Positions 33,475-43,951 of a stretch of DNA of 64,000 nt are shown piece after piece. The position numbers and the translations under genes are program-made. This DNA is from Anomaloglossus baeobatrachus (lineage: Eukaryota > Chordata > Amphibia > Anura > Aromobatidae), in the NCBI RefSeq assembly GCF_048569485.1, contig NC_134355.1, positions 663,391,979-663,455,978 on the forward strand. The letters are read 5' to 3'. The notes under the pieces are model-generated. The model saw only the letters and a program-made list of their open reading frames with translations, did not search any database and had not been told where the DNA came from. Every line of letters begins with the position of its first letter. Positions within the stretch are counted from its first letter, which is position 1.

Positions 33475-36400
33475 ATGCGCAAGGGCATTGGCAAGGAACA
33501 AGGAAGTGGACGTGATGGTGGTGCAGGCAGAGGCCGAGGTCGTGGGCAACCTCTAATTTCGCCACAACAAAGGGCCACATCTAGTCGCTCGCACGTCCTG
33601 TCCCAAATTCTTGGGGACCGCAGCAGTACACCGCTCTTGAACCAAGACCAGTGTCAACAGGTTGTTAGTTGGATAGCAGATAATGCTTCCAGTCAGATTG
33701 GCACCACCACAAACACTCTGTCTTCCACACGGTCAAGTGTCAGTAGCCGTGATACTGCACCACACATTTCTGAACCTGATCCTCCTTCCTACCACCAGGC
33801 TGAGTACACGTCCTCCTCGGACATTAATGATCCCACACTTGGACACTCGGAAGAGCTGTTCACGTTTCCATTCACACATTCTGGCCTCTCGCCAGCTCAT
33901 ATTGAAGTGGGTCATGAGGAGATCGTCTGTACAGATGGCCAAATATTTGAGCAGCCACGTTCTCACGAAGTTGGCAACGTGTCTCAACAAGTGGTGGACG
34001 ATGATGAGACACAATTGTCAGGAAGTCAGGAGGAGGAGCAGGGTGCGGAAGAGGAAGACGACGTGGTGGATGATCCAGTAACTGACCCAACCTGGCAGGA
34101 GGATATGCAGAGCGAGGACAGCAGTGCACAGGGGGAGGGAGGCGTAGCATCACAACAGGCAGTAAGAAGCAGGGTGGTGGCCCCAGGCAGAAGTCAGGCA
34201 ACCGTTCCCCGGAACAACACGACGACACAAGGTGCCTGTACAAATGTTAGGTCTTCCCGAGTCTGGCAGTTTTTTAAGTTGGATCCAGATGATTCAAAAA
34301 AGGCCATTTGCAACACCTGCCGTGCCAGCATCAGCAGGGGTACCAAAACTAGCAGCCTGACCACCACCAGCATGATCAGGCACATGTCAGCCAAGCACCC
34401 GACTTTGTGGGAAGTACAACAGAGTTGAGGAGCAGTGCTTGCTGATGTCACTGCTACGTCTTCGCTGGTTGTGCATGCGAGCCAATCCCCTGTCCATGCT
34501 GCCTGCGAACAAGCCTCCTCCACTCCTGCACCTGCAGTTGCCTACGCAGAAAGAACAACATCATCAAGCACGTCCTTGTCCCAGCGCAGCGTTCAGTTAT
34601 CCATTCAGCAAACCTTTGAAAGCAGGCGCAAATACACTGCCAACACCCCACATGCCACAGTTCTAAATGCTAACATTTCGCGACTGCTTGCGCTGGAAAT
34701 GTTGCCTTTTAGGCTGGTGGAGACAGAAGCATTCCGTGACCTGATGGCGGCAGCTGTCCCACGTTACTCGGTCCCCAGCCGCCACTATTTCTCCCGGTGT
34801 GCCGTCCCCGCGTTGCATAACCACGTGTCACAAAACATCACACGTGCCCTGAACAACGCTGTTTCACCCAAGGTCCACCTAACCACAGACACGTGGACAA
34901 GTGCTTGTGGGCAAGGCCGCTACATCTCGTTGACGGCACACTGGGTTAATATTGTGGAAGCTGGGACCCAGTCTGAGCGAGGGACGGAACACGTCCTTCC
35001 CACACCAAGGTTTGCAGGCCCTACCTCAGTCAGGGTTTCACCCACACTCTACAGCTCCGGAATGTCATGCTCTTCAGCCTCCTCCTCCTCCTGCGCATCC
35101 TCATCCACTGTACCCTCCACACCAGTCACAAGCTGGAAGCACTGCAGCACTGCCTCGGCGAAGCGGCAACAGGCTGTGCTGAAGCTAATCTGCATAGGTG
35201 ACAAACTCCACAATGCAGAAGAGCTGTGGACAGCTCTGAAACAGCAGGCAGATCACTGGCTCACACCTCTGAACCTAAAGCCAGGAAAGGTCGTGTGTGA
35301 CAATGGCCGGAACCTGGTGGCGGCTTTGAGGCGAGGCCAGCTGACACATGTTCCATGCGTGGCCCATGTTCTCAACCTCGTGGTTCAGCGGTTTCTAAAG
35401 TCATACCCAGAGCTGTCTGATCTGCTGGTAAAAGTTCGCCGCCTGTCTGCACATTTTCGAAAGTCACCTACTGCTTCAGCCGGCCTTGCCGGCTTTCAGC
35501 GCAGTTTGCATCTTCCGGCTCACAGACTGGTGTGTGATGTCCCCACGCGTTGGAATTCAACTCTGCACATGTTGGTCAGGATATGTGAGCAGAAGAGGGC
35601 AGTTGTTGAGTACCTGCATCACCTAAGCCGTCGGGAAATGGGTCAAACTCCACACATAACACCTGAGGAGTGGAGATGGATGTCAGACCTATGTACCATC
35701 CTCCAAAACTTTGAGGACTCCATCAAGATGGTGAGTGGTGATGACGCCATTATTAGCGTCACCATACCGCTACTCTGCCTTCTAAAACGGTCTCTGCTGA
35801 AAAACAAACATGATGCATTGCAGGCGGAGCGCAATGAGTTGCAGCAAGAAACAGTAGTGGGTGTGGGTGATGATAACACACAGCCCAGCCTCGTCTCATC
35901 ACAACGTGCAGTGGAGGACTATGACGAGGAGGAGGATGAAGACATGGAGCAACTCTCCGGCCAAATTGAGGATATGACATGCACACCAGTCATATCCTCG
36001 GTTCAGCGTGGCTGGCCAGAGGACAGGGTAGATGAGGAGGAGGAGGAGGAGGAGGACAGCATGTTCAGTCATCTTGTTGGTCAGGCTACTGAAGTCCTGG
36101 CTGTTAAGAGTCTGGCGCACATGGCTGACTTTATGGTAAGCTGCCTGTCTCGTGACCCTCGCGTTAAGAACATCTTGGCCGACAATCATTACTGGTTGGT
36201 AACACTGTTAGACCCACGCTACAAGGAGAACTTTTTGTCTCTTATTCCCGTGGAGGAGAGGTCAACCAAAATGCAGCAGTTCCGGAAGGCCATAGTCACG
36301 GAAGTAGGCAAAGCATTCCCCTCACAAAACGCTAGCGGCATAGGTCATGAATCAGTGGACAACCGATGTGTACAGCCGAGAGAGGCACAAGTCCAATCCG

Positions 36401-36813
36401 CCAGAGGTAGGGGAACAGTCTTTAAGATGTGGGACAGTTTTCTCAGCCCCTCACGTACCACAGCCCCTGAGATGCGGGGTAGTGCCACAAGAAATCCTAA
36501 GTTTGCCCAGATGCTGAAGGAGTACCTTGCAGATCGAACAACTGTACTCCGACATTCCTCTGTGCCTTACAATTATTGGGTATCCAAGCTGGACACGTGG
36601 CATGAATTGGCGCTCTACGCCTTGGAAGTCCTGGCCTGCCCTGCTGCTAGCGTTTTGTCAGAGCGTGTTTTTAGTGCCGCAGGTGGAATCATTACAGATA
36701 AACGCACCCGCCTGTCAACTGAAAATGCTGACAGGCTGACTCTGATCAAGATGAACAAGGGTTGGATTGGGCCAGACTTCACCACACCACCAGCAAATGA
36801 GAGCGGAATTTAA
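33475..36813 (+). pseudogene. hAT-2 transposase, a single in-frame stop
   Basis: Frame from MRKGIGKEQGSGRDGG to TTPPANESGI, 1,112 codons, open in one frame except for a TGA at 34426-34428 (codon 318, just after the BED finger). Parts: RG-rich basic tail; acidic Q/E-rich linker; BED zinc finger (about 261-310: CNTC and HMSAKH); RNaseH-like core with TTDTWTS (about 470), CDNGRNL (second Asp) and VPCVAHVLNLVV; acidic E-rich insertion; hATC region (about 1042-1095: ASVLSERVFSAAGG). The catalytic Asp residues I can see are present. The start at 33475 is chosen at the basic tail; an in-frame ATG lies 36 bp upstream. Likely a recently active element or one using read-through, the latter speculative. 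Confidence 0.9.
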
Positions 36814-36989
36814 AGTTTGCCATGTACCTCCACTCACCCATGGGTACACACTTCTGGACTTTGGATAATCGCTGGACTGCTCCTCCTTCTCCTCATGCGC
36901 CACCATGATGATGACCGTTACAAATTGCAATACTTAGGCCTTTGTTTCAGGTATACCCCCAGTGGTAAATTTTTTCGCCCATTCTTTGC

Positions 36990-37790
36990 AGAATGGACAT
37001 TACAACGACAGGAGACCCGCTCCTTTGCAATGGGAACAATGTTTTGAGGCCCTCATGCACGTCTCTACCCAGGGACAACGTGGAGCCTCCCAATTTTTGG
37101 CTGCCCTGCCTAAGGGCTATACTACAATAGACCCACTTCCTTCCAATGGGCACTTCAGGTTTACAGGCCATCATGCACGTCTCTATCCAGGGACAACATG
37201 GAGCCTCCCAATTTTTGGCTGCCCTGCCTAAGGGCTATACTATAATACACCCACTTCCTGACAATGGACACTTAATGTTTTGAGGCCCTCATGCACGTCT
37301 CTACCCAGGGACAACGTGGAGCCTCCCAATTTTTGGCTGCCCTGCCTAAGGGCTATACTATAATACACCCACTTCCTGACAATGGACACTTAATGTTTTG
37401 AGGCCCTCATGCACGTCTCTATCCAGGGACAACGTGGAGCCTCCCAATTTTTGGCTGCCCTGCCAAAGGGCTATACTACAATAGACCCACTTCCTTCCAA
37501 TGGGCACTTCAGGTTTACAGGCCCTCATGCACGTCTCTACCCAGGGACAACGTGGAGCCTCCCAATTTTTGGCTGCCCTGCCTAAGGGCTATACTACAAT
37601 AGACCCACTTCCTTACAATAGGCACTTCAGGTTTACAGGCCATCATGCACGTCTGTATGCAGGGGCATTGGTGAACCTCACAATTTTGGACTGCCCTGGC
37701 AAAGGAAAATACTACAAAGACTCACTTCCTCAAAATGGGCACATTAGACTCAAGAGGCCTTCATGTACGTCTCTTCTCAGGGACATCGGA
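36990..37790 (+). repeat. 118-bp tandem repeat after hAT-2 transposase
   Basis: Units with catgcacgtctctacccagg and ccaatttttggctgccctgc recur at about 37054, 37172, 37290, 37408, 37526 and 37644, 118 bp apart. Same position as the 234-bp repeat of hAT-1, but a different sequence. Confidence 0.9.
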
Positions 37791-38238
37791 GTGCCACACA
37801 ATGTTTTCACGTAAAATCTTTCATGTATTAATCTCAAAAAGTAACATACACCAGCTCTATCTCACTATTGGGTATGTGCCCTTAACATTTCCGCCATGAA
37901 AAATCATTTTGGGGTCATTTTGGAAGGTTTTCTGGTGAGTCCGTAAAAATGGCGTAAAACGCGGACAAAATTGTTCACAGCTGTGACTTTTCAGTGATAA
38001 ATGCTTCAAGGGGTCTTCCCCATGCTGTTGCCATGTCATTTGAGCACTCTTCTGAGACTTTTGTGACATTTTTAGGGTTTCTCCATGCTGCCGGGGGGTC
38101 ATTTCACAAAAATACTCGGGTCTCCCATAGGATAACATTGGGCTCGTTGCTCGGGCCGAGTACACGAGTATCTTGGGAGGCTCGGCCCGAGCTTCAAGCA
38201 CCCGAGCTTTTTAGTACTCGCTCATCACTAAGTGTGAT

Positions 38239-38660
38239 CTGATGTGTGTGTGTGTGTGTCTGTTCTTATGTGTGTGCATGTGTGTGTGTTCCGCCGCTGC
38301 AGGACCTTGATGCGTTCACCTGGGAGCCGGTGTACGCTGGTAACCATGCTACACAATATTACATGGTTACCAGTGTACCCCGCCCCCCGCTCGCACGGGA
38401 GCCCACACCAGCGTACGCCGGCAACCCCAGCAATGCGAGGGTATGTGTCGGCTGGGCTGGTGGCGTATGCTGATGTGGGCTTCCGGGGGTACAGCACTCA
38501 CCTGGGAGTTGGGGCTCTTTGTCGGTTCGGGGAATGCATGTGGGGGGCGGGGCCAGAGCGAGCGTGCAATGCGTGAGGGGGGGCGGGGCGTGGCCGAGTT
38601 GCCAATGCGTGCAGGGGGCCAGGGCGAGAGGCCAATCCGTGTGGGGGGCGGAGCATCGTG
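38239..38660 (-). mobile_element. Helitron remainder after hAT-2
   Basis: GT-rich then GC-rich sequence that resumes directly after the hAT-2 target duplication (tctgatgtgtgtgtgtgtgt). It contains an inverted pair around ggtaaccatgct and acatggttaccagtgta. The true 5' end of the Helitron was not identified; the right edge is set by the next element. Confidence 0.45.
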
Positions 38661-39461
38661 TTTAGTTGCACCATCATTTATTTTTCAACAGGACAATGAC
38701 CCCAAACACACCTCCAGGCTGTGTAAGAGCTATTTGGCTAAGACGGGCTTTGCACGTTGCGACATCACAAGCCGATGCTGCGATGTCGCACGCGATAGTC
38801 CCCGCCCCGTCGCAGGTACGATATCTTGTGATAGCTGGCGTAGCGAAAATTATCGCTACGCCAGCTTCACATGCACTCACCTGCCCTGCAACCGTCGCTC
38901 TGGCCGGCGACCCGCCTCCTTCCTAAGGGGGCGGGTCGTGCGGCGTCATAGCGACGTCACACGGCAGGCGGCCAATAGCGTCGGAGGGGCGGAGATGAGC
39001 AGGATGTAAACATCCCGCCCAACTTCTTCCTCCCTAAGAAGGAGAGTGATGGCGTGCTACACCAGATGACCTGGCCTCCACAGTCATCAGACCTGAACCC
39101 AATCGAGATGGTTTGGGGTGAGCTGGACCGCAGAGTGAAGGCAAAAGGGCCAACAAGTGCTAAGCATCTCTGGGAACTCCTTCAAGACTGTTGGAAGACC
39201 ATTTCCGGTGACTACCTCTTGAAGCTCATCAAGAGAATGCCAAGAGTGTGCAAAGCAGTAATCAAAGCAAAAGGTGGCTACTTTGAAGAACCTAGAATAT
39301 AAGACATATTTTCAGTTGTTTCACACCTTTTTTCAAGTATTTCATCCCACATGTGTTAATTCATAGTTTTGATGCCTTCAATGTGAATCTCCAATTTTTA
39401 GAGTCATGAGAAAAAAGAAAAGTCTTTGAAAGAGGATGGGTGTCCAAACGTTTGGTCTGTA

Positions 39462-39464
<3 letters not shown>
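38661..39464 (+). mobile_element. Tc1/mariner fragment, family C, 5'-truncated
   Basis: Encodes the end of a Tc1 transposase ([20 protein letters not shown], then after the inserted MITE GVLHQMTWPPQSSDLNPIEM to KGGYFEEPRI) and ends with the terminal inverted repeat complementing CAGTACAGACCAAACGTTTG next to TA. Both the QQDND Asp and NPIE Glu are visible, but the N-terminal half and left end are missing. Confidence 0.88.
38742..39033. mobile_element. Partial PIF/Harbinger-like MITE in the Tc1 fragment
   Basis: Starts cgggctttgcacgttgcgac and includes ctaagggggcgggtcgtgcg, shared with the MITEs at 44969, 48739 and 63329. It sits between two CTAAGA copies of the Tc1 coding sequence, one of them holding the TAA target. 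The right inverted end is missing. Confidence 0.65.
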
Positions 39465-39499
<35 letters not shown>

Positions 39500-39521
39500 T
39501 ATATATATAGATATATATATA

Positions 39522-39618
39522 CCGCATTTTTCGCTTTATAAGACGCACTTTTGTTCCCCCAAATTTTGGGGGAAAGTAGGGGGTGCGTCTTATAAGCCGA
39601 ATATACGGGGGGGGGGGG

Positions 39619-39681
<63 letters not shown>

Positions 39682-41024
39682 CACTGCAGCGTCCAGGGGA
39701 GGTGGGGGCAGCAGCTCTGGAGCACAGGGGAACGCTGCGGGCTGCAGCCTTTGATCTCCTGCACCCGCTCATATAATATGCACAGCCGCTGTCCATCTCC
39801 AATGGTGCTGAAATCGCACGCAGTGATGGGCTGGGGAGCGGTGCATATTATATGAGCCTGCGCCCCCCTGTGATCGCACATGCCCACCCCTGTGTTAGAT
39901 TTGGCCCCCAGGCTGCTGCTCATTCTAAAATGAAAAATCTTTACTTACCCCTGCAGCGTTTCTCCCCGTGTCCCTGCTTCCACTGTGATCAGGCAGGCAG
40001 AGAGCTCAGCCTGCTGTGCCGATCACATGACCGCACTGAGAACCAGGAAGTAAGGAAGAGAGGCATGGAGGGAGACAGGAGGGAGATCAGCGCTGCAGGA
40101 GGTAAGGAAAGAGGGTTTTATTTTACTTTGGGCAGCAGCCTAGGGGCCATATCTGACACAGGGGGACTTGTGCGATCTATAGGGGCCATGGGCAGCACTA
40201 TGGGGGCGATATCTGACACAGGGGGACTTGTGCGATCTATATAGGGGCCATGGGCAGCACTATGGGGGCGATATCTGACACAGGGGGACTTGTGCGATCT
40301 ATATAGGGGCCATGGGCAGCACTATGGGGGCCATATCTGACACAGGGGGACTTGTGCGATCTATAGGGGCCATGGGCAGCACTATGGGGGCGATATCTGA
40401 CACAGGGGGACTTGTGCGATCTATAGGGGCCATGGGCAGCACTATGGGGGCCATATCTGACACAGGGGGACTTGTGCGATCTATAGGGGCCATGGGCAGC
40501 ACTATGGGGGCGATATCTGACACAGGGGGACTTGTGCGATCTATAGGGGCGATATCTGACACAGGGGGACTTGTGCGATCTATAGGGGCCATGGGCAGCA
40601 CTATGGGGGCGATATCTGACACAGGGGGACTTGTGCGATCTATATAGGGGCCATGGGAAGCACTATGGGGGCGATATCTAACACAGGGGGACTTGTGCGA
40701 TCTATAGGGGCCATGGGCAGCAGCATGGGGGCGTTATCTAACACGGGAACGTGTGCAATCCATAGGGGACCATAGGCAGCACAGGGGAACGTGTGCCATC
40801 ACAAGGGGGCTATATTCAATATAAGGGGGCCATATCCAGATTAAGGGGGCTATTTTTAGGATGGGGGGCTATGAGGGACATATACCCTATATGATTTGTT
40901 AGAGGGACACTGGCATTATAAGATGGACCCCATTTAACATTAAAAAAAAAAAATTCTCTTTTCCTTCACCAAATTTGGGGGTGCGTCTTATAATCAGGTG
41001 CGTCTTATAAAGCGAAAAATACGG
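39522..41024. mobile_element. TIR element (CCGYATTTTTCGC type) with TA duplication
   Basis: Left end CCGCATTTTTCGCTTTATAA and right end ttataaagcgaaaaatacgg are complementary; TA flanks both (39520-39521 and 41025-41026). Inside each end lies a second pair around gacgcacttttg/ggtgcgtcttata. No transposase. Carries a (TA)n tract and a 60-bp minisatellite. Superfamily not certain. Confidence 0.8.
40135..40745. repeat. 60-bp minisatellite
   Basis: About ten copies of a 60-bp unit (62 in some) with ggcgatatctgacacagggg and cttgtgcgatctataggggc. Sixty is a multiple of three, so both strands stay open in this block; not a protein gene. Confidence 0.92.
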
Positions 41025-41026
41025 TA

Positions 41027-42228
41027 TATATATATATTTTATTTATTTATTTTTATTCACTGCATTCCCTTGCTGACAATCTTATGCAGACTTATTCCTG
41101 GGGTTTCCAACCTTTCCTCCTAGTGCTTTTTCCTTTGCAGAACACACCAGTTGAGTGTGTGGGTATCTTCCTCCCAGCTCGTTATCCTTTCATTTATTTT
41201 AACTTGGTTCAGTTTATGTCCTCTCTTCTCCTGTACCTGTTTGTGCCTTGTATTGTTCATGATTATTGTATTTGTTTTCGTTATGTATACCGCTTTTCAC
41301 ATGTACGGTGCTATGGAATAAATGGTGGTATAATAATAAATGATAATAATAATCTCAATCTGGGTTTCTGTTTGTTCCTGTGCCCCTTCTTCTATCCTTG
41401 TAGGAAGTGTGGTGTCCTCCCCTCTGGTCCTTCAGGAGGCATGAAAAAACCCTCAACGGCCTTTCAAGGAGCCAGGTCTGACGTGGTGCTGTTAGTTATG
41501 CAGCTAGAGTCCTTTTAGTCTGTACAGGGACCACTTTGGTGCATCTGCTTCTTTCCCTTTCCGTTACCCATGTGTGAGAGTGAGGTACGTGCATAACACA
41601 TTTATTAAAAAAAAAAATATACAAAACATACAGATCATTTATATAATTTTGAGAATTAACATTGGGTGAAGTTCTAAAGTTATAGCTAGCTTATTATTTC
41701 TAAATTAGTTGAACAGAAACATAAAGAAAAGACAAAGGTGGTCAAGTTTAGAAACTGACATAAGAGATAGAAACGGTCTCAAATGAAAAAAAAAACCTCA
41801 TTCATGTGACCATAATCACCAATCACTAGGCTTAGTAGCGACTATTGCAAAAATTGTCTGTCACATCAATTATGCATATGACAAAATATCCCTGAGACCA
41901 ATTGTAAACAGCGGAGGCCAGACACAGGGGGGAGAATATATTTTCTATTTCATAACATTGTTTCTTCCAAAACTATTTTCTTAAAATTCCATATCACCAT
42001 TTTAACAACTTTGTCAGTCTGCAGCCACCGCTATGCGGAGAGTGATGTTTGCGAATACTCTTTAGCTCCCTTTCGTGGTGGTTGTAGACAGTCTGAATTT
42101 TATCATTAAACTCCATGTCTAAAGGAGATTTAGAACTCTGTATTAGAAAATCTTTTCTATCAATGAAACAATAGAAAAACGTATTCTCCATTTTGAAATA
42201 ACTATTAAAAAATTGTAGATACCAATTA
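41027..42228. other. No gene; LINE/SINE-type 3' tail near 41285-41355
   Basis: tacggtgctatggaataaat followed by an ATAATA-type short repeat resembles the 3' tail of L2/CR1-type non-LTR elements in vertebrates. The rest is unassigned. A 65-codon minus-strand frame (41994-42191) shows no family I know; being downstream of the CYP2 exon on the same strand it could be 3' transcript sequence, which is speculative. Confidence 0.4.
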
Positions 42229-42479
42229 CCGTATTTTTCGGACTATAAGACGCACCGGACTATAAGACGCACCCTGGTTTTAGAGGAGGAAAATAGGAAA
42301 ATAAAACTTTAAGCAAAAAAATGTGGTCATGACACACTGTTATGGGGCGAGGATCTGCTGCTGACACTGTTATGGGGGTAATGTCCCCAAATTCTCTACT
42401 AAGGTACCCCATCCTGGTAATGATCCTCCTGCCTTGTATATGATCCTGCTATAAACCCCCATCCTGCTTATATACCAGC

Positions 42480-43010
42480 ATCCTGTTTATATTCCCCCAT
42501 CCTATTCATATACCCCATCCTGTTCATATACCCCCATCCTGTTCATATACCCCCATCCTGTTCATATACCCCCATCCTGTTCATATACCCCCATCTTGTT
42601 CATATACCCCCATCCTGTTCATATAGCCCCCATTCATCCTGTTCATATAGCCCCCATCCTGTTCATATACCCCCATCCTGTTCATATACCCCCATCCTGT
42701 TCATATACCCCCATCCTGTTCATATACCCCCCATCCGGTTCATATACCCCCCATCCTGTTCATATACCCCCCCATCGGTCCTGCTCATATACTCCCATCC
42801 TGTTCATATACCCCCATCCTGTTCATATACCCCCATCCATCCTGTTCATATACCCCCATCCTGTTCATATACCCCCCATCCATCCTGTTCATATACCCCC
42901 ATCCTGTTCATATACCCCCCATCCATCCTGCTCATATACCCCCATCCTGTTCATATACTTCCATCCTGTTCATATACTCCCCATCCCTCCTGCTCATATA
43001 CTCCCATCCT
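42480..43010. repeat. ~19-bp minisatellite
   Basis: About 28 copies of a unit such as ccatcctgttcatatacccc with length variants. The plus-strand open frame over it (Pro/His/Ile-rich) is a composition artefact. Confidence 0.9.
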
Positions 43011-43184
43011 GCTATATGCCCCCATCGTGCTCATATACCATCCTGGTATATGGCCTGTATCCTATAGCACAGAGAAAAAAAACCAAACGTTTATACTCAC
43101 CTTTTCCTCACTCCCTCCAGCACCGATCATCTTCCTCTCTGCGCCGCTGACCTGCGTGTGTGGAGCCGTTCCCCTGCAGCACGC

Positions 43185-43265
43185 GATGTCTTCCTGTCTG
43201 TGCTGATCAGCTGATCAGCACAGATCAGCTGACCGGCACAGACAGGAAGACATCGCGTGCTGCGG
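43185..43265. repeat. Long inverted repeat, near-perfect hairpin
   Basis: cgatgtcttcctgtctgtgc and gcacagacaggaagacatcg form arms around a tgatcagctgatcagcacag centre; could extrude as a cruciform. Part of the TIR element. Confidence 0.7.
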
Positions 43266-43685
43266 GGGAACGGCTCCACACACGGGGACGGGTGAGTGTA
43301 CTGATTCACTGCACCCCGCGCTGATAATGATGTGCGGGGGGCAGTGAATACAGCCGCACATGATCACTCCAGGCTGTAATTGCCAGGGGTGATCATGTGG
43401 ACCGGCTCTTTACTATGCGCGCGTCCCCGCTCGTCCTCCCGCCCACCTGTCAGCGCCGGCTTCTGCGCTGAGAAATGGACGGGAGGATGGGCGTGCATAT
43501 GTAATGAGCGGGCACACGTGGTCACGGCAGGCTGCTATAGTAGCCTGCTCGTGCCCCCGATGACCCGCTCCACCGCAGCACCCTCATTCCCCGCAGCCAC
43601 AGTCACACCATAAGACGCACCCCCAACTTTCCCCCAACATTTGGGGGAAAAAAGTGCGTCTTATGGTCCGAAAAATACGGTAAAT

Positions 43686-43951
43686 TCATGGCACTTTCAG
43701 GCCATATAGATTTAGAGAAGAACCTCTTTGCACAATGATGATGATATACAACATGTCTCCTGCCAGTAGTGTCAATCTACAAGATATTGCACAGATCTCA
43801 AAAGGTTTCGGGGCATTTGTAGCCCCCAGGGCAGGGGTGAGGTCCAGTTTGGCTCCAGGCTTGGGCTTGAATGTGAGACTTTGTAATAATGTTGTAAAAA
43901 AAATGAACAGCTCCATCTTGGCCAAGGTTTCTCCAGCGCAGCTTCGTTTAC
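43686..43951 (-). CDS. CYP2 exon 9, haem-binding region, extended C-terminus
   Basis: Acceptor TAG at 43952-43954, then [19 protein letters not shown] and onward to PFEICAIS. Family members usually end two or three residues after this point (for example CAIPR). Here the frame runs on for about 30 more residues, [20 protein letters not shown] and GLKVP, to a TGA at 43686-43688. The extra hydrophobic stretch (MLYIIIIV) is not part of any CYP2 I know, and a +1 stop (TAG/TGA) exists right at the expected end, so a small shift may have removed the native stop. All conserved residues up to there are present. Confidence 0.85.

Larger units (their letters stand above)
31549..38230 (+). mobile_element. 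hAT element (hAT-2), near-intact
   Basis: Ends TAGTGATGAGCGAG and its exact complement, flanked by the perfect 8-bp duplication AGTGTGAT (31541-31548 and 38231-38238). About 6.7 kb, or 5.6 kb without the nested insertion at 31715-32764. Parts: ACTCG-rich subterminal regions at both ends, ~70-bp repeats (33005-33205), BED-finger transposase frame (33475-36813), 118-bp repeats (about 36990-37790). Terminal inverted repeats, transposase and repeat layout match hAT-1. It is inserted in the minus-strand Helitron. A terminal fragment of the same family lies at 47035-47309. Confidence 0.95.
42229..43680. mobile_element. TIR element (CCGTATTTTTCGG type) next to CYP2 stop
   Basis: Ends CCGTATTTTTCGGACTATAA and the complement, flanked by TA (42227-42228 and 43681-43682). 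Inner motifs around agacgcacc match the family of 39522-41024. Its right end is 5 bp from the predicted stop codon of the CYP2 exon 9. It carries a 19-bp minisatellite and a long inverted repeat (about 43185-43265). No transposase. Confidence 0.82.

Noticed and set aside
40299-40647. Repetitive frames on both strands (GAISDTGGLVRSI-type)
   Set aside because: 60-bp minisatellite in a transposon; open on both strands for the same arithmetic reason.
41994-42191. 65-codon minus-strand frame as a gene downstream of CYP2
   Set aside because: Not recognised and no splice or start support; left as unassigned.
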